From Pseudomonas sihuiensis (GTDB taxonomy: Bacteria > Pseudomonadota > Gammaproteobacteria > Pseudomonadales > Pseudomonadaceae), in contig NZ_LT629797.1 of NCBI RefSeq assembly GCF_900106015.1, positions 1,860,001 to 1,924,000 on the forward strand: 64,000 bases of DNA, in the 5' to 3' direction. The position numbers and the translations under genes are program-made. The notes under the pieces were generated by a model that ran no database searches, was not told the origin of the DNA, and was given only the letters and a program-made list of their open reading frames with translations. This document shows, piece after piece, positions 8,598 through 16,902 of this stretch; positions within the stretch are counted from its first letter, which is position 1; every line of letters starts with the position of its first letter.

Positions 8598-9935
8598 GTG
8601 GAAGCACATTTCACCGAATGGCTAAACCTGGGCATCCGCTGGATCCATATGATCACCGGTATCGCCTGGATCGGCGCATCGTTCTATTTCGTCTGGCTGG
8701 AGAACAACCTCAACCGTAGCAATCCCCGTGAGGGCCTGTCGGGCGACCTCTGGGCGATTCACGGCGGCGGCATCTACCACCTGGAAAAGTACAAGCTGGC
8801 TCCGCCGAAAATGCCGGAGAACCTGCACTGGTTCAAATGGGAGGCCTACGCCACCTGGCTGTCGGGCGTCGCCCTGCTGCTGGTGGTGTACTACCTCAAC
8901 CCCAGCCTGTACCTGGTCAAGCCGGGCGTCGAGCTGTCCCCGGCAATGGGCATCGCCATCGGCCTCGGTTCCATGGCGATCAGCTATGTGATCTACCACT
9001 TCCTCTGCGATTCGCCGCTGGGTAAACGCCCGGCCCTGCTAGGCGCCGTGCTGTTCGTGCTGATCATCGCCGCCGCCTATGGCTTCAGCCAGATCTTCAG
9101 CGGCCGCGCGGCGTACATTCATGTCGGTGCGATCATCGGCACCATCATGGTCGGCAACGTGTTCTTCACCATCATGCCGGCCCAGCGCGCGCTGGTTAAG
9201 GCCATCGAAACCAACACTACGCCCGATCCGCTGCTGCCGGCCAAGGGCCTGCTGCGCTCGCGCCACAACAACTACTTCACCCTGCCGGTGCTGTTCATCA
9301 TGATCAGCAACCACTTCCCGAGCACCTACGGCAGCCAGTACAACTGGCTGATCCTGGCCGGTATCGCGATCCTGGCCGTGCTGGTGCGTCACTACTTCAA
9401 TACCCGCCACGACAGCAGCAAGTACGTCTGGACCCTGCCGGCCGCAGCCCTGGGCATGATCTGCCTGGCTTACGTCACCGGCCCGCAGACGAAATCGGTC
9501 AGCGCACCGGAAACGGCTCAAGCCCCGGCGATCAAGTACGCTCCCGTTCCTGCTACCGGCCGCCCTGGCACCCCCTCCACTACCAGCGAGCCTGCTGCAG
9601 AGGAAACCCAGGCAAAAGCCGATGCCAGCGAGGATTCAACCACTGCCGCTGACAGCGCGCCACCTGCTGCCAGCACCGATTTTGCCCAAGTCGAAAGCGT
9701 GATCCACGAGCGTTGCACCGTGTGCCACTCGTCGAGTCCCACTAGCCCGATGTTCAGCACCGCACCGGCCGGTTTCATGCTCGACACCCCGGAGCAGATG
9801 AAGGCGCAGGCAGCGAAGATCCACGCGCAAACCGTGGCCACGCAGATCATGCCGCTGGGCAACATCACCCAGATGACCCAGGACGAGCGCGACCTGATTG
9901 GCAGCTGGATCGCCAAAGGCGCTCAGATCAACTGA
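8598..9935 (+). CDS. puuD: Membrane urate hydroxylase PuuD with C-terminal cytochrome c domain
   Basis: A 445-aa membrane-bound urate oxidase that converts urate to 5-hydroxyisourate and is thought to pass electrons through its own haem to the respiratory chain. Residues 1-295 carry about eight membrane segments (WIHMITGIAWIGASFYFVWL at the start). A Pro/Ala/Thr-rich linker follows (about 300-360), then a cytochrome c domain with haem motif CTVCH at residues 373-377 and a Met-rich end (IMPLGNITQM) that could give the axial ligand. The start is GTG at 8598 behind AAAGAGG. It is the last gene of the puuE operon and is followed by two terminators. The c-type haem makes it a client of the ccm operon at 30-37 kb. 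Confidence 0.93.
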   Translation: MEAHFTEWLNLGIRWIHMITGIAWIGASFYFVWLENNLNRSNPREGLSGDLWAIHGGGIYHLEKYKLAPPKMPENLHWFKWEAYATWLSGVALLLVVYYLNPSLYLVKPGVELSPAMGIAIGLGSMAISYVIYHFLCDSPLGKRPALLGAVLFVLIIAAAYGFSQIFSGRAAYIHVGAIIGTIMVGNVFFTIMPAQRALVKAIETNTTPDPLLPAKGLLRSRHNNYFTLPVLFIMISNHFPSTYGSQYNWLILAGIAILAVLVRHYFNTRHDSSKYVWTLPAAALGMICLAYVTGPQTKSVSAPETAQAPAIKYAPVPATGRPGTPSTTSEPAAEETQAKADASEDSTTAADSAPPAASTDFAQVESVIHERCTVCHSSSPTSPMFSTAPAGFMLDTPEQMKAQAAKIHAQTVATQIMPLGNITQMTQDERDLIGSWIAKGAQIN

Positions 9936-9944
9936 TTGCCACAC

Positions 9945-9978
9945 ATGTCGCGCTCATGAGTGGGCGCGACATCTTTTT
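9945..9978 (+). terminator. Rho-independent terminator after puuD
   Basis: ATGTCGCGC and GCGCGACAT form a stem followed by CTTTTT, just past the puuD stop. Confidence 0.8.
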
Positions 9979-9986
9979 ACAGCCAT

Positions 9987-10027
9987 GAACCGCCGGCAGC
10001 GCAAGCTGACCGGCGGTTCAGTTTTTT
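9987..10027 (+). terminator. Second hairpin terminator after puuD
   Basis: GAACCGCCGG and CCGGCGGTTC form a stem followed by AGTTTTTT. The T tract runs directly into the GntR-type palindrome at 10026. Confidence 0.75.
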
Positions 10028-10035
10028 GTGCACAA
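10026..10035. promoter_or_regulatory. Putative GntR operator (TTGTGCACAA)
   Basis: A perfect 10-bp palindrome, a central-base variant of TTGTATACAA, 150 bp upstream of the NCS2 xanthine/urate permease. Confidence 0.55.
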
Positions 10036-10088
10036 TCCATAAATAAATTGTTTTTAACCATGTCCACAAGTTGTATAGTCGGCACATC

Positions 10089-10104
10089 CTGACCGATCGG
10101 ACAA
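10089..10104. promoter_or_regulatory. Putative RutR-like TetR operator (CTGACC-N4-GGACAA)
   Basis: CTGACCGATCGGACAA matches the TTGACC-N4-GGTCAA inverted repeat at 10 of 12 arm positions. It lies 81 bp before the NCS2 permease start. Confidence 0.45.
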
Positions 10105-10185
10105 TTTTTCGATCGATCGGAGCAGAGGTGCCGTGAAGCCTCGTGTAAGCCCATGACCATATAAAAACAACTGGCAGGCTATGAC

Positions 10186-11694
10186 ATGACCACAGACCGC
10201 AACACCCAAGCCCCAGCTGCGCCTTCCGGCAACAGCGACCTGATCTATCAGCTGGACGACACGCCAGCTTTCGCCCCTGCCATCTTCGCGGCGCTACAGC
10301 ATGTGCTGGCCAGCTTCGTCGGCATCATCACCCCTACCCTGATCGTCGGTAGTGCGCTGGGCCTCGGCGCCCATGTGCCTTATCTGGTGAGCATGGCGCT
10401 GTTCGTTTCCGGCCTCGGCACCTTCGTCCAGGCCAAACGCATCGGCCCGATCGGGTCCGGCCTGTTGTGCCTGCAGGGCACCAGCTTCGGTTTTCTCAGC
10501 GTGATTCTCAGCGCCGGCTTCATCGTCAAAGGGCGCGGCGCCAGCGAGGAGGAGATACTCGCCACGCTGTTCGGCATCTGCTTCTGCGCCGCCTTCGTCG
10601 AGATTGCCTTCAGTCAGTTCATCAACAAGCTGCGCAAGGTGATCACCCCGGTGGTGACCGGCACCATCATCTGCCTGATGGGGTTGTCGCTGATCAAGGT
10701 GGGCATGACCGATCTGGCCGGCGGCTATGGCGCGCCGGACCTCGGCGCCCTGCACCACCTGGCCCTCGGCGGCCTGGTGCTGGGCACCATCGTCCTGCTC
10801 AACCGCGCCTCCTCGCAGGTGCTGCGCCTGTCGGCGGTTATCATCGGCCTGACCCTGGGCTTCGCGGTCGCCTGGTTCACCGGCCGGGTGGACTTCGCCA
10901 ACATGGCCGAGGTACCGCTGATCAGCGTGCCGCAACCATTCAAGTACGGCTTCGGCTTCGACTGGATCGCCTTCGTGCCGATCGCGGTGATCTTCCTGAT
11001 CACCCCACTGGAAACCGCAGGCGACCTGACCGCCAACTCGATCATCTCCAAACAGCCGGTCAAAGGTCCGCTGTACATGCGCCGGATCAAATCCGGGGTG
11101 CTGGCCGATGGCTGCAACTCGGCGGTCGCTGCGATGTTCAACAGCCTGCCGATGACCACCTTCAGCCAGAACAACGGGGTAATCCAGCTCACCGGCGTGG
11201 CCAGCCGTCATGTGGGTTTCTACATCGCCAGCATCCTGGTGCTGCTCGGCCTGTTCCCGGTGGTAGGCGCGGTGCTGCAGCTGATGCCCAAGCCGGTGCT
11301 CGGTGGCGCCACCCTGATCATGTTCGGCACCGTCGCGGTGGCCGGTATCAAGATTCTCAGCGAAGCCGGCCTGCACCGCCGCAACGTACTGATCGTGGCC
11401 ATTTCCCTGGGCCTGGGCCTGGGTGTAGCCGGCGTACCGGACGTGCTCTCGCACATGCCGGACGTACTGAAGAACATCTTCGGCTCTCCGATCACCATCG
11501 GAGCCTTCAGCGCCATTCTGCTCAATCTCTTCCTGCCGGATGATCCGCAACTGGAAGAAGAGGATGAAAGCGAATACGACCCCGAGGCGCACCTGCACAC
11601 CGTGCTGCAGAACCGCCCGGACGATGCAGCCATCGACGACAACAGCCTCAAGACTCTCAGCCGCGACCTCGACCCGGCCGCCCGACCAAGCTGA
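10186..11694 (+). CDS. NCS2 (NAT family) xanthine/uric acid permease
   Basis: A 502-aa nucleobase:cation symporter-2 protein with 12-14 predicted membrane spans. It carries the NAT signature (QNNGVIQLTG near residue 328), the FITPLETAGDLTAN-type segment near residue 270 and QGTSFGF near residue 100. The uracil-xanthine permease family transports xanthine, urate or uracil; the location behind puuD and two purine-type operators favours xanthine or urate. The ~45-residue acidic C-terminal tail is cytoplasmic. The next gene, a Tsx-like outer membrane channel, may be co-transcribed. Confidence 0.9.
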   Translation: MTTDRNTQAPAAPSGNSDLIYQLDDTPAFAPAIFAALQHVLASFVGIITPTLIVGSALGLGAHVPYLVSMALFVSGLGTFVQAKRIGPIGSGLLCLQGTSFGFLSVILSAGFIVKGRGASEEEILATLFGICFCAAFVEIAFSQFINKLRKVITPVVTGTIICLMGLSLIKVGMTDLAGGYGAPDLGALHHLALGGLVLGTIVLLNRASSQVLRLSAVIIGLTLGFAVAWFTGRVDFANMAEVPLISVPQPFKYGFGFDWIAFVPIAVIFLITPLETAGDLTANSIISKQPVKGPLYMRRIKSGVLADGCNSAVAAMFNSLPMTTFSQNNGVIQLTGVASRHVGFYIASILVLLGLFPVVGAVLQLMPKPVLGGATLIMFGTVAVAGIKILSEAGLHRRNVLIVAISLGLGLGVAGVPDVLSHMPDVLKNIFGSPITIGAFSAILLNLFLPDDPQLEEEDESEYDPEAHLHTVLQNRPDDAAIDDNSLKTLSRDLDPAARPS

Positions 11695-11770
11695 CCCCTG
11701 GCTTAGACCCAACTCCCGGCGGCACGCCGCCGGGAGACGCACGCTTGCACTACAACAACAAGGAAAACCG

Positions 11771-12631
11771 ATGAAACTCAAGCATCTGCCCCACTGCCTC
11801 GCCCTGTCAGCCGGACTGTTCTCCGGCCAGCAGGCACTCGCTGGCGACCTGCTTTACTGGCAGGACAACAGCCTGTCGTATCTGTACGGCGAGAACTTCC
11901 AGCGCATGAACTTCAACGGCGAAGAACAGCGCACCCAGACCACCTTCACCTTCGAGCACGCCAGTGGCTGGGCCTGGGGCGACGTTTTCTACTTCCTCGA
12001 CTACATCCGCGCCGACAACGTGCAGTCGCGCGGCAGCTTCGACAACGGCACCTTCCGTCAGCATGACAAGAACTCCTTCTACTACATGGAGTTCTCCCCG
12101 CGCATCAGCCTGAGCTGGCTGACTGGGCAGAAGCTGGCCGCCGGCCCGATCAAGGACGTGTTCGCTGCCTTCACCTACGAGAAAGGCGAAGGCGGCCCAG
12201 GCCCGGAGAACTACCTGTATGGTGTCGGCCTGGACTGGGAAGTGCCCGGCTTCACCTACTTCAAGACCAACCTGTATCAGGTGAAGATCAATAACCACAC
12301 CTTCTTCGCCGACAGTGACAGCAACGGCTACGCCACCCAGCTGACCGTCAGCGCGGCTTACCCGTTCAGCCTCGGCGATCAGGACTTCGTCGTCGACGGC
12401 TTCCTCGACTGGCGCTCGCCGTCGCGTGACGCCGGCACCCAGACCTCGGTCGGCTCCTCGATCCAGGTCAAGTGGGATGCGGGCAAGGCCCTGTTCGGCA
12501 AGGAACGCCAGCTCTACGTGGGCACCGAGATCAACATGTGGCGCGCCAAGTACGGCGTGAAACCGGTGGATGGGTCGGACGATCGTTTTGACCAGACCGC
12601 CGTGCAGGCACTGGTCAAGTATCACTTCTGA
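11771..12631 (+). CDS. Tsx-like nucleoside-specific outer membrane channel
   Basis: A 286-aa protein with a signal peptide (about residues 1-24, cleavage after QQALA) and the start GDLLYWQDNSLSYLYGENF typical of the Tsx/OmpK channel family. Alternating amphipathic beta strands run to the C-terminal Phe (VKYHF) used for BAM insertion. The ATG at 11771 follows AAGGAAAA. It lies 76 bp behind the xanthine/urate permease, with a GC hairpin but no T tract between, so both may share the 10.0-kb promoter. I infer it admits purine nucleosides or bases across the outer membrane. Confidence 0.88.
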   Translation: MKLKHLPHCLALSAGLFSGQQALAGDLLYWQDNSLSYLYGENFQRMNFNGEEQRTQTTFTFEHASGWAWGDVFYFLDYIRADNVQSRGSFDNGTFRQHDKNSFYYMEFSPRISLSWLTGQKLAAGPIKDVFAAFTYEKGEGGPGPENYLYGVGLDWEVPGFTYFKTNLYQVKINNHTFFADSDSNGYATQLTVSAAYPFSLGDQDFVVDGFLDWRSPSRDAGTQTSVGSSIQVKWDAGKALFGKERQLYVGTEINMWRAKYGVKPVDGSDDRFDQTAVQALVKYHF

Positions 12632-12681
12632 CCCCTGCCGCAACGCACTTGGCCGACGTCGGGTAGGGACAGCGGCCGGGT

Positions 12682-12719
12682 AAAAAGGGGGATGGGCGCT
12701 CGCGCCCTTCCCCCTTTTT
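12682..12719. terminator. Rho-independent terminator after the Tsx-like gene
   Basis: AAAAAGGGGGATGGGCG and CGCCCTTCCCCCTTTTT form a long, nearly perfect stem ending in Ts, usable on either strand. The 518-bp gap 12632-13149 holds this terminator, a GTGCGC-type repeat near 12768-12789 and four operator-like sites; no gene is seen. Confidence 0.85.
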
Positions 12720-12911
12720 CTTTGCGCCGAAAGATGACCGGTGCGCACAGCCACCTACCTCGGGCCGTAGGGTGCGCCGTGCGCACCGCCTTTATCAAAC
12801 CGGCTTGAATCGCCGCACCAACCCAGCGCTCCGCAATCAGACCAGGCACCGCATCGGTGCAGAATCGGGCCGCCTATCAGGCTTCTTCATCAACGACTTG
12901 CAAGCATGCAA

Positions 12912-12927
12912 CTGACCGCAAGGTCAA
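12912..12927. promoter_or_regulatory. Putative RutR-like TetR operator (CTGACC-N4-GGTCAA)
   Basis: CTGACCGCAAGGTCAA matches the TTGACC-N4-GGTCAA pattern at 11 of 12 arm positions, 223 bp before the NCS1 permease start. Confidence 0.5.
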
Positions 12928-12953
12928 GTTTTTGATCACAATATTTCTATTTT

Positions 12954-12963
12954 TTGTGTGCAA
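12954..12963. promoter_or_regulatory. Degenerate GntR-type site (TTGTGTGCAA)
   Basis: Keeps the outer TTGT and CAA of the palindrome but is imperfect in the centre. First of three such sites upstream of the NCS1 permease. Confidence 0.35.
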
Positions 12964-12996
12964 TTTGTCCGAAAGCCATATTCAGCAACGTATTTT

Positions 12997-13006
12997 CTGT
13001 GTACAA
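12997..13006. promoter_or_regulatory. Putative GntR operator (CTGTGTACAA)
   Basis: Matches TTGTATACAA at 8 of 10 positions, 144 bp before the NCS1 permease. Confidence 0.4.
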
Positions 13007-13042
13007 GACAGTCAGGTTCCCACCGAAATACTGTCGAAATGG

Positions 13043-13052
13043 CTGTATACAT
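13043..13052. promoter_or_regulatory. Putative GntR operator (CTGTATACAT)
   Basis: Matches TTGTATACAA at 8 of 10 positions with an intact GTATAC core, 98 bp before the NCS1 permease. Confidence 0.45.
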
Positions 13053-13149
13053 CGATTCAGTCATGACGCGAATACAAAATCGGAACGGAACCTGCAGACA
13101 AATCTCCTCATACGCCGCCGCGGCGCAAGAACAAAACTGGGAGCTGTCC

Positions 13150-14616
13150 ATGTCCAACACCGAAGATTTTCGCATCAAGAACATCGATCCCTCACTACAC
13201 AACGAGGATCTCGCGCCACTGGCTCCCGAGAAGCGCACCTGGGGCTGGTTCGAGATCTTCAACGTCTGGTCGAACGACATTCAGAGCCTGTTCGGCTATA
13301 CCCTGGCGGCGACGCTGTTCATCTCCTACGGGCTCAATGGCTGGGCAGTGCTGGCCGGTATCGTCCTCGCCGGCTGCATCGTCATGGGCCTGGTGCAGCT
13401 GACCGGCAAGCCCAGCGTCAAGTACGGCATCCCCTTCCCGGTGTTCGCCCGCGCCAGCATGGGCGTGCGCGGTGCCAACTTCCCTGCGCTGGTGCGTGGC
13501 ATCGTCGCCATCTTCTGGTACGGCGTGCAGACCTACTTCGCCTCCACCGCCGTGGCGCTGCTGCTCAACTCGCTGTTGCAGCCGCAAGACCCGGCCGTAT
13601 ACATGGGGCTGACCGCCATCGGCTGGCTGTCCTACGTGATCGTTTGCCTATTTCAGGTCGGTCTGTTCGTCTGCGGCATGAGCTGGATCACCCGCTTCCT
13701 CAACTGGGCCGGGCCGCTGGTCTATGTGGTGATGATCGCCCTGATGGGTCTGATCTGGTATCAGGCCGGCCCGAGTCTGCTCAGCGAGCTGGGCAACATC
13801 TTCAGTGGCACGGGCGAGTACAAGGCCGGCCCGGTGGCCGCGTTCTTCGCCGTGGTCGGCACCATGGTCGCCTACTTCGCCGCCGTGGTGATCAACTACG
13901 GCGACTTCGCCCGCTTCGTCAAAAGCGAGAAGCAGATGACCATCGGCAACTTCCTCGGCCTACCGGTGAGCCTGGCATTCTTCTCGCTGATCGCCCTGGT
14001 GATCACTGCAGGCACCGTGGTGGTGTTCGGCGAGACGCTGACCAACCCGACCGATATCGTTGCCCGGGTAGACAACCTGACCCTGACCATCATCGCCGCG
14101 CTGACCTTCTTCGCCGCGACCGTGGGCATCAACCTGGTGGCCAACTTCATCCCGCCAGCCTATGACCTGGCCAACCTGGCGCCGGCACACATCAGCGCCC
14201 GTACCGGTGGCTTCATCACTGCCGGCATCGCCTTCTTCATCGGCGCGCTGTGGGTGGCTTTCATCAGCAACGTCGGCATCGCCGCCTTCGTCGACACCCT
14301 GGGCGCCGTGCTGGCGCCGCTGTACGGCATCATCGTCGTCGACTATTACCTGGTGCGCCAGCGCAAGCTCGATCTGCAGCAGCTGTTCAGCGCGGAGGTC
14401 GGCTCGGCTTACTACTTCGACGGCGGCTGGAACCGCAAGGCGCTGATCGCCTTTGCCATCGCCTCGGTGTTTTCCGTCGCCTCGGTGTGGGCGCCCGTTC
14501 TTAGCCAGCTGTCGGGTTATTCCTGGCTGCTCGGCGCCCTGCTCGGCGCGCTACTGCACTACGGCCTAATGCACGGCCAGGCGCAGGCGCTGAAACGCGC
14601 CAACGCCAGTATCTGA
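13150..14616 (+). CDS. NCS1-family permease (allantoin/cytosine/purine type)
   Basis: A 488-aa nucleobase:cation symporter-1 protein with about 12 membrane spans. It shows the family N-terminus (RTWGWFEIFNVWSNDIQSLFG), GIPFPVFARASMGVRGAN near residue 97 and the late LYGIIVVDYYLVR near residue 393. NCS1 members import allantoin, hydantoins, cytosine or purines; the context favours allantoin or a purine, but this cannot be settled from sequence. I chose the ATG at 13150 behind GGGAGC; an in-frame extension to 12958 would run through the operators and lacks family similarity. Confidence 0.88.
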   Translation: MSNTEDFRIKNIDPSLHNEDLAPLAPEKRTWGWFEIFNVWSNDIQSLFGYTLAATLFISYGLNGWAVLAGIVLAGCIVMGLVQLTGKPSVKYGIPFPVFARASMGVRGANFPALVRGIVAIFWYGVQTYFASTAVALLLNSLLQPQDPAVYMGLTAIGWLSYVIVCLFQVGLFVCGMSWITRFLNWAGPLVYVVMIALMGLIWYQAGPSLLSELGNIFSGTGEYKAGPVAAFFAVVGTMVAYFAAVVINYGDFARFVKSEKQMTIGNFLGLPVSLAFFSLIALVITAGTVVVFGETLTNPTDIVARVDNLTLTIIAALTFFAATVGINLVANFIPPAYDLANLAPAHISARTGGFITAGIAFFIGALWVAFISNVGIAAFVDTLGAVLAPLYGIIVVDYYLVRQRKLDLQQLFSAEVGSAYYFDGGWNRKALIAFAIASVFSVASVWAPVLSQLSGYSWLLGALLGALLHYGLMHGQAQALKRANASI

Positions 14617-14620
14617 ACGA

Positions 14621-15460
14621 TCACGGACGAGACGAAGCCGGCGCCTGTGCGCCGGCTTTTTCTTTCTGCCGCTCGAGAAAGTCCACCTTCCACTGTTCCA
14701 GACCGATGTAGTCGCTATCCAGGTTGGCCTCGACGCGATAGCTCGCCTTGAGCGCGGCAACCTGAGCCGAGCGCTCGGCAAGAAAGCGATCGAAACGCGC
14801 GATCAGCTGTGGATGACGAGCGCTGGACAGGTGAAAGCTGCCGCGGGTATGCGGCAACTTGGGATCAAAGACCAAAGCACCCGGTCGCGCCCGGATGTTG
14901 TCCAGATAATGGGTGGCCACCACCACGTTGAAGTAGGCGCCATCAGTGTCCTGCTTCAACGCCAGGCGAATCATCTGGCGTAGATCATCGCTGTAGCTCA
15001 GCTGGATCTGCCCACTGTCGATGGCATCTTCGTATCCACGCGGCGTCCAGCCCTGCACCATGGCCAGACGACGGATGTTCTCCAACGCCTGGCCCTGCCG
15101 CTGCGGCGCCACCAGCACGCCGTCGACGTAATCGACCACCGCCTGGCTGTAGTGCAAGGTCATGCCTGCTTTCTGCGCGCCGGCCCAGTACGGGCTGTCG
15201 GGATACTTGAGATCGATCTCGCCACGCTGCAGGGCAGGCAGCAACTGATCCACGGGTAGCGCCTTGTAGCTCAGGCTGATACCGCTGTCGGCAGCGAAAG
15301 CGTCCAGCACCTCACGAGCGAAGCCACGGTACTGACCTTCGCCATCGAGGCTGTAGTGCGGGGCGAATGGCAGGTCCTCGACGCCGACTACATAGGTCTG
15401 CGCCAGGGCAGCGGGCGTCAGCATAATGGTGGAAAACAGGCACAGTCGTACGGGCTGCAT
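14621..15460 (-). CDS. Periplasmic solute-binding protein (SBP family 3)
   Basis: A 279-aa secreted protein with a signal peptide (residues 1-20, cleavage near ALA-QTYVVG) and the bilobal SBP_bac_3 layout: VGVEDLPFAPHYSLDGEGQYRGFAREVLDAF, then a second lobe from about residue 110. The ATG at 15460 has an excellent AAGGAGG. Such proteins bind polar amino acids or related solutes for ABC transport, but no permease or ATPase lies next to it, so it may be an orphan receptor. No purine operator precedes it. Its C-terminal codons are shared with the terminator of the convergent NCS1 permease. Confidence 0.8.
   Translation of the reverse strand: MQPVRLCLFSTIMLTPAALAQTYVVGVEDLPFAPHYSLDGEGQYRGFAREVLDAFAADSGISLSYKALPVDQLLPALQRGEIDLKYPDSPYWAGAQKAGMTLHYSQAVVDYVDGVLVAPQRQGQALENIRRLAMVQGWTPRGYEDAIDSGQIQLSYSDDLRQMIRLALKQDTDGAYFNVVVATHYLDNIRARPGALVFDPKLPHTRGSFHLSSARHPQLIARFDRFLAERSAQVAALKASYRVEANLDSDYIGLEQWKVDFLERQKEKAGAQAPASSRP
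14635..14667 (+). terminator. Rho-independent terminator of the NCS1 permease, inside the end of the opposing gene
   Basis: AAGCCGGCGC and GCGCCGGCTTTTTC form the hairpin and T tract 18 bp after the permease stop. It overlaps the last codons of the convergent binding-protein gene (stop at 14621). Confidence 0.85.
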
Positions 15461-15547
15461 TGAAAGCCTCCTTATTGTTGTTTTGAGATTGCAGTGAGGG
15501 CTTAGTGTCGCGTCAGGCATTAGATGTCGGTCAGGCGTCAGGCCTGA

Positions 15548-15621
15548 GTAGGAGCCCCGCCTCGGGGCGAAGCTTTTCAGTCGTCTGAACCGGCCCATGC
15601 GCCGCGGGGCGCGGCTCCTAC
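15548..15621. repeat. REP-like inverted repeat
   Basis: Arms GTAGGAGCCCCGCC...GGGCGCGGCTCCTAC. Same family as 2410-2473. Confidence 0.7.
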
Positions 15622-15694
15622 AAGGACTCTGCAGCCTGCTGTAATTGATGTGGCGGTCTCGGCCCATAGGCAACAGATTATTCGTCTCGCGACA

Positions 15695-16690
15695 CTAACC
15701 GCCGGTCATGCTCATGAAGCGCACCACCTGCACCTGCTCGTCGGTGGCGAAATGGTGCCGCTCGGGCTTCAGACGCAACGCCTCGATCAGTGCCTGGCGT
15801 AGGCGCTCGCTGTCACCCGGATGCGCGCGCAGCAGGCGCTTGAGATCCAGCGCGTTGTCGTGGCCGAGACAGAGCACCAGCTTGCCCTCGGCGGTGACAC
15901 GCACACGGTTGCAGTCGCCGCAGAAGTTGTGGCTGTGCGGCGAGATGAAACCTACCTGGGTCTGCGTACCGACCACCTGCCAGTAGCGCGATGGCCCGCC
16001 AGTGACCTTGCTGCTACGCACCAGTGCATGGCGCTGCTCGATGCGCTGGCGCACCTCATCGCTGGAGCAGAAGGTCTGCTCGCGGCTGTGGCTGACCACG
16101 CTGCCCAGCGGCATTTCCTCGATGAAGCTGATGTCCAGCCCGCGCTCGACGGCAAACTCGACCAGATCCAGCACCTCATCGTCGTTGCGCCCGCTCTGCA
16201 CCACACTGTTGAGCTTGATCCTGTCGAAGCCTGCGGCACGCGCGGCGTCGATGCCGGCCAGCACCTGGTCGAGCTTGTCACGTCGGGTGAAGGCGGCGAA
16301 GCGCTCGCGCTGCAGTGAATCCAGGCTGATGTTCAAGCGCCGCACACCCGCCGCGCGCAACGGCGCGGCCATCTCCGCCAGTTGCGAGCCATTGGTGGTA
16401 ATGGCCAGGTCATCCAGCTCGTCACGCTCACCCAGGCGCTGCAACAGGCTCAGCAGATTCTTGCGTACCAATGGCTCGCCACCGGTGATACGAATACGCC
16501 GCACGCCCAGCCCGATAAAGGCGTCGGCCACGGCATACAGCTCTTCCAGGCTGAGAATCTGCGCACGCGGCGCGAACTGCATGTCTTCACTCATGCAGTA
16601 GGTGCAGCGAAAATCGCAGCGATCGGTCGCCGACAAACGCAGGTAGGTGATGCGCCGACCGAATGGGTCGACGAGCTGATGGGTATTCAC
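15695..16690 (-). CDS. moaA: GTP 3',8-cyclase MoaA
   Basis: A 331-aa radical-SAM enzyme for the first step of molybdenum cofactor synthesis, forming 3',8-cyclo-GTP. The SAM-binding cluster cysteines are C25, C29 and C32 (DRCDFRCTYC). The C-terminal cluster lies in FCGDCNRVRV...LVLCLG, and the protein ends in the conserved GG. Its presence inside a purine-degradation island makes sense because xanthine dehydrogenase needs Moco. A GntR-type palindrome and a TetR-type half-palindrome lie upstream (16772, 16786), shared with the divergent TetR gene. It is probably a pathway-dedicated paralogue; a housekeeping moaA is expected elsewhere. Confidence 0.95.
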   Translation of the reverse strand: MNTHQLVDPFGRRITYLRLSATDRCDFRCTYCMSEDMQFAPRAQILSLEELYAVADAFIGLGVRRIRITGGEPLVRKNLLSLLQRLGERDELDDLAITTNGSQLAEMAAPLRAAGVRRLNISLDSLQRERFAAFTRRDKLDQVLAGIDAARAAGFDRIKLNSVVQSGRNDDEVLDLVEFAVERGLDISFIEEMPLGSVVSHSREQTFCSSDEVRQRIEQRHALVRSSKVTGGPSRYWQVVGTQTQVGFISPHSHNFCGDCNRVRVTAEGKLVLCLGHDNALDLKRLLRAHPGDSERLRQALIEALRLKPERHHFATDEQVQVVRFMSMTGG

Positions 16691-16771
16691 GGTGGGTCTC
16701 CTGCAGCGTCACGCGCCGAGACTTTTTGTCATGGATAACGCTATGCGCGATAGAAACAGAAAAGCGAATTC

Positions 16772-16781
16772 TTGTATACAG
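16772..16781. promoter_or_regulatory. Putative GntR operator (TTGTATACAG)
   Basis: Matches the cluster palindrome at 9 of 10 positions, between divergent moaA (82 bp away) and the TetR gene (121 bp away). Confidence 0.55.
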
Positions 16782-16785
16782 AAAT

Positions 16786-16801
16786 TTGACCCGAGAGTCA
16801 G
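16786..16801. promoter_or_regulatory. Putative RutR-like TetR operator (TTGACC-N4-AGTCAG)
   Basis: TTGACCCGAGAGTCAG has a perfect left arm and a 4/6 right arm. It lies 5 bp from the GntR-type site and upstream of the TetR gene itself, suggesting autoregulation. Confidence 0.4.
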
Positions 16802-16902
16802 TTAAACGCTGAGCAGCCCGTGGCCGCTGGCTTGAGCCTCGCGCAAAGCCGGTGCTACCATGCCCGACCGCCGCCCGGCGGCAGAGCAAACCACAGGGCC
16901 TT

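Noticed and set aside
10071..10080. Half palindrome TTGTATAGTC upstream of the NCS2 permease
   Set aside because: Only the left half matches; the perfect site at 10026 is the better candidate.
10294..11781. 495-codon minus-strand frame opposite the NCS2 permease
   Set aside because: An antisense shadow rich in Ala/Gly/His/Gln with no motifs; the permease on the plus strand carries the family signature.
12932..12941. TTGATCACAA upstream of the NCS1 permease as another GntR-type site
   Set aside because: Lacks the GT-AC core of the other sites; likely a coincidental AT-rich match.
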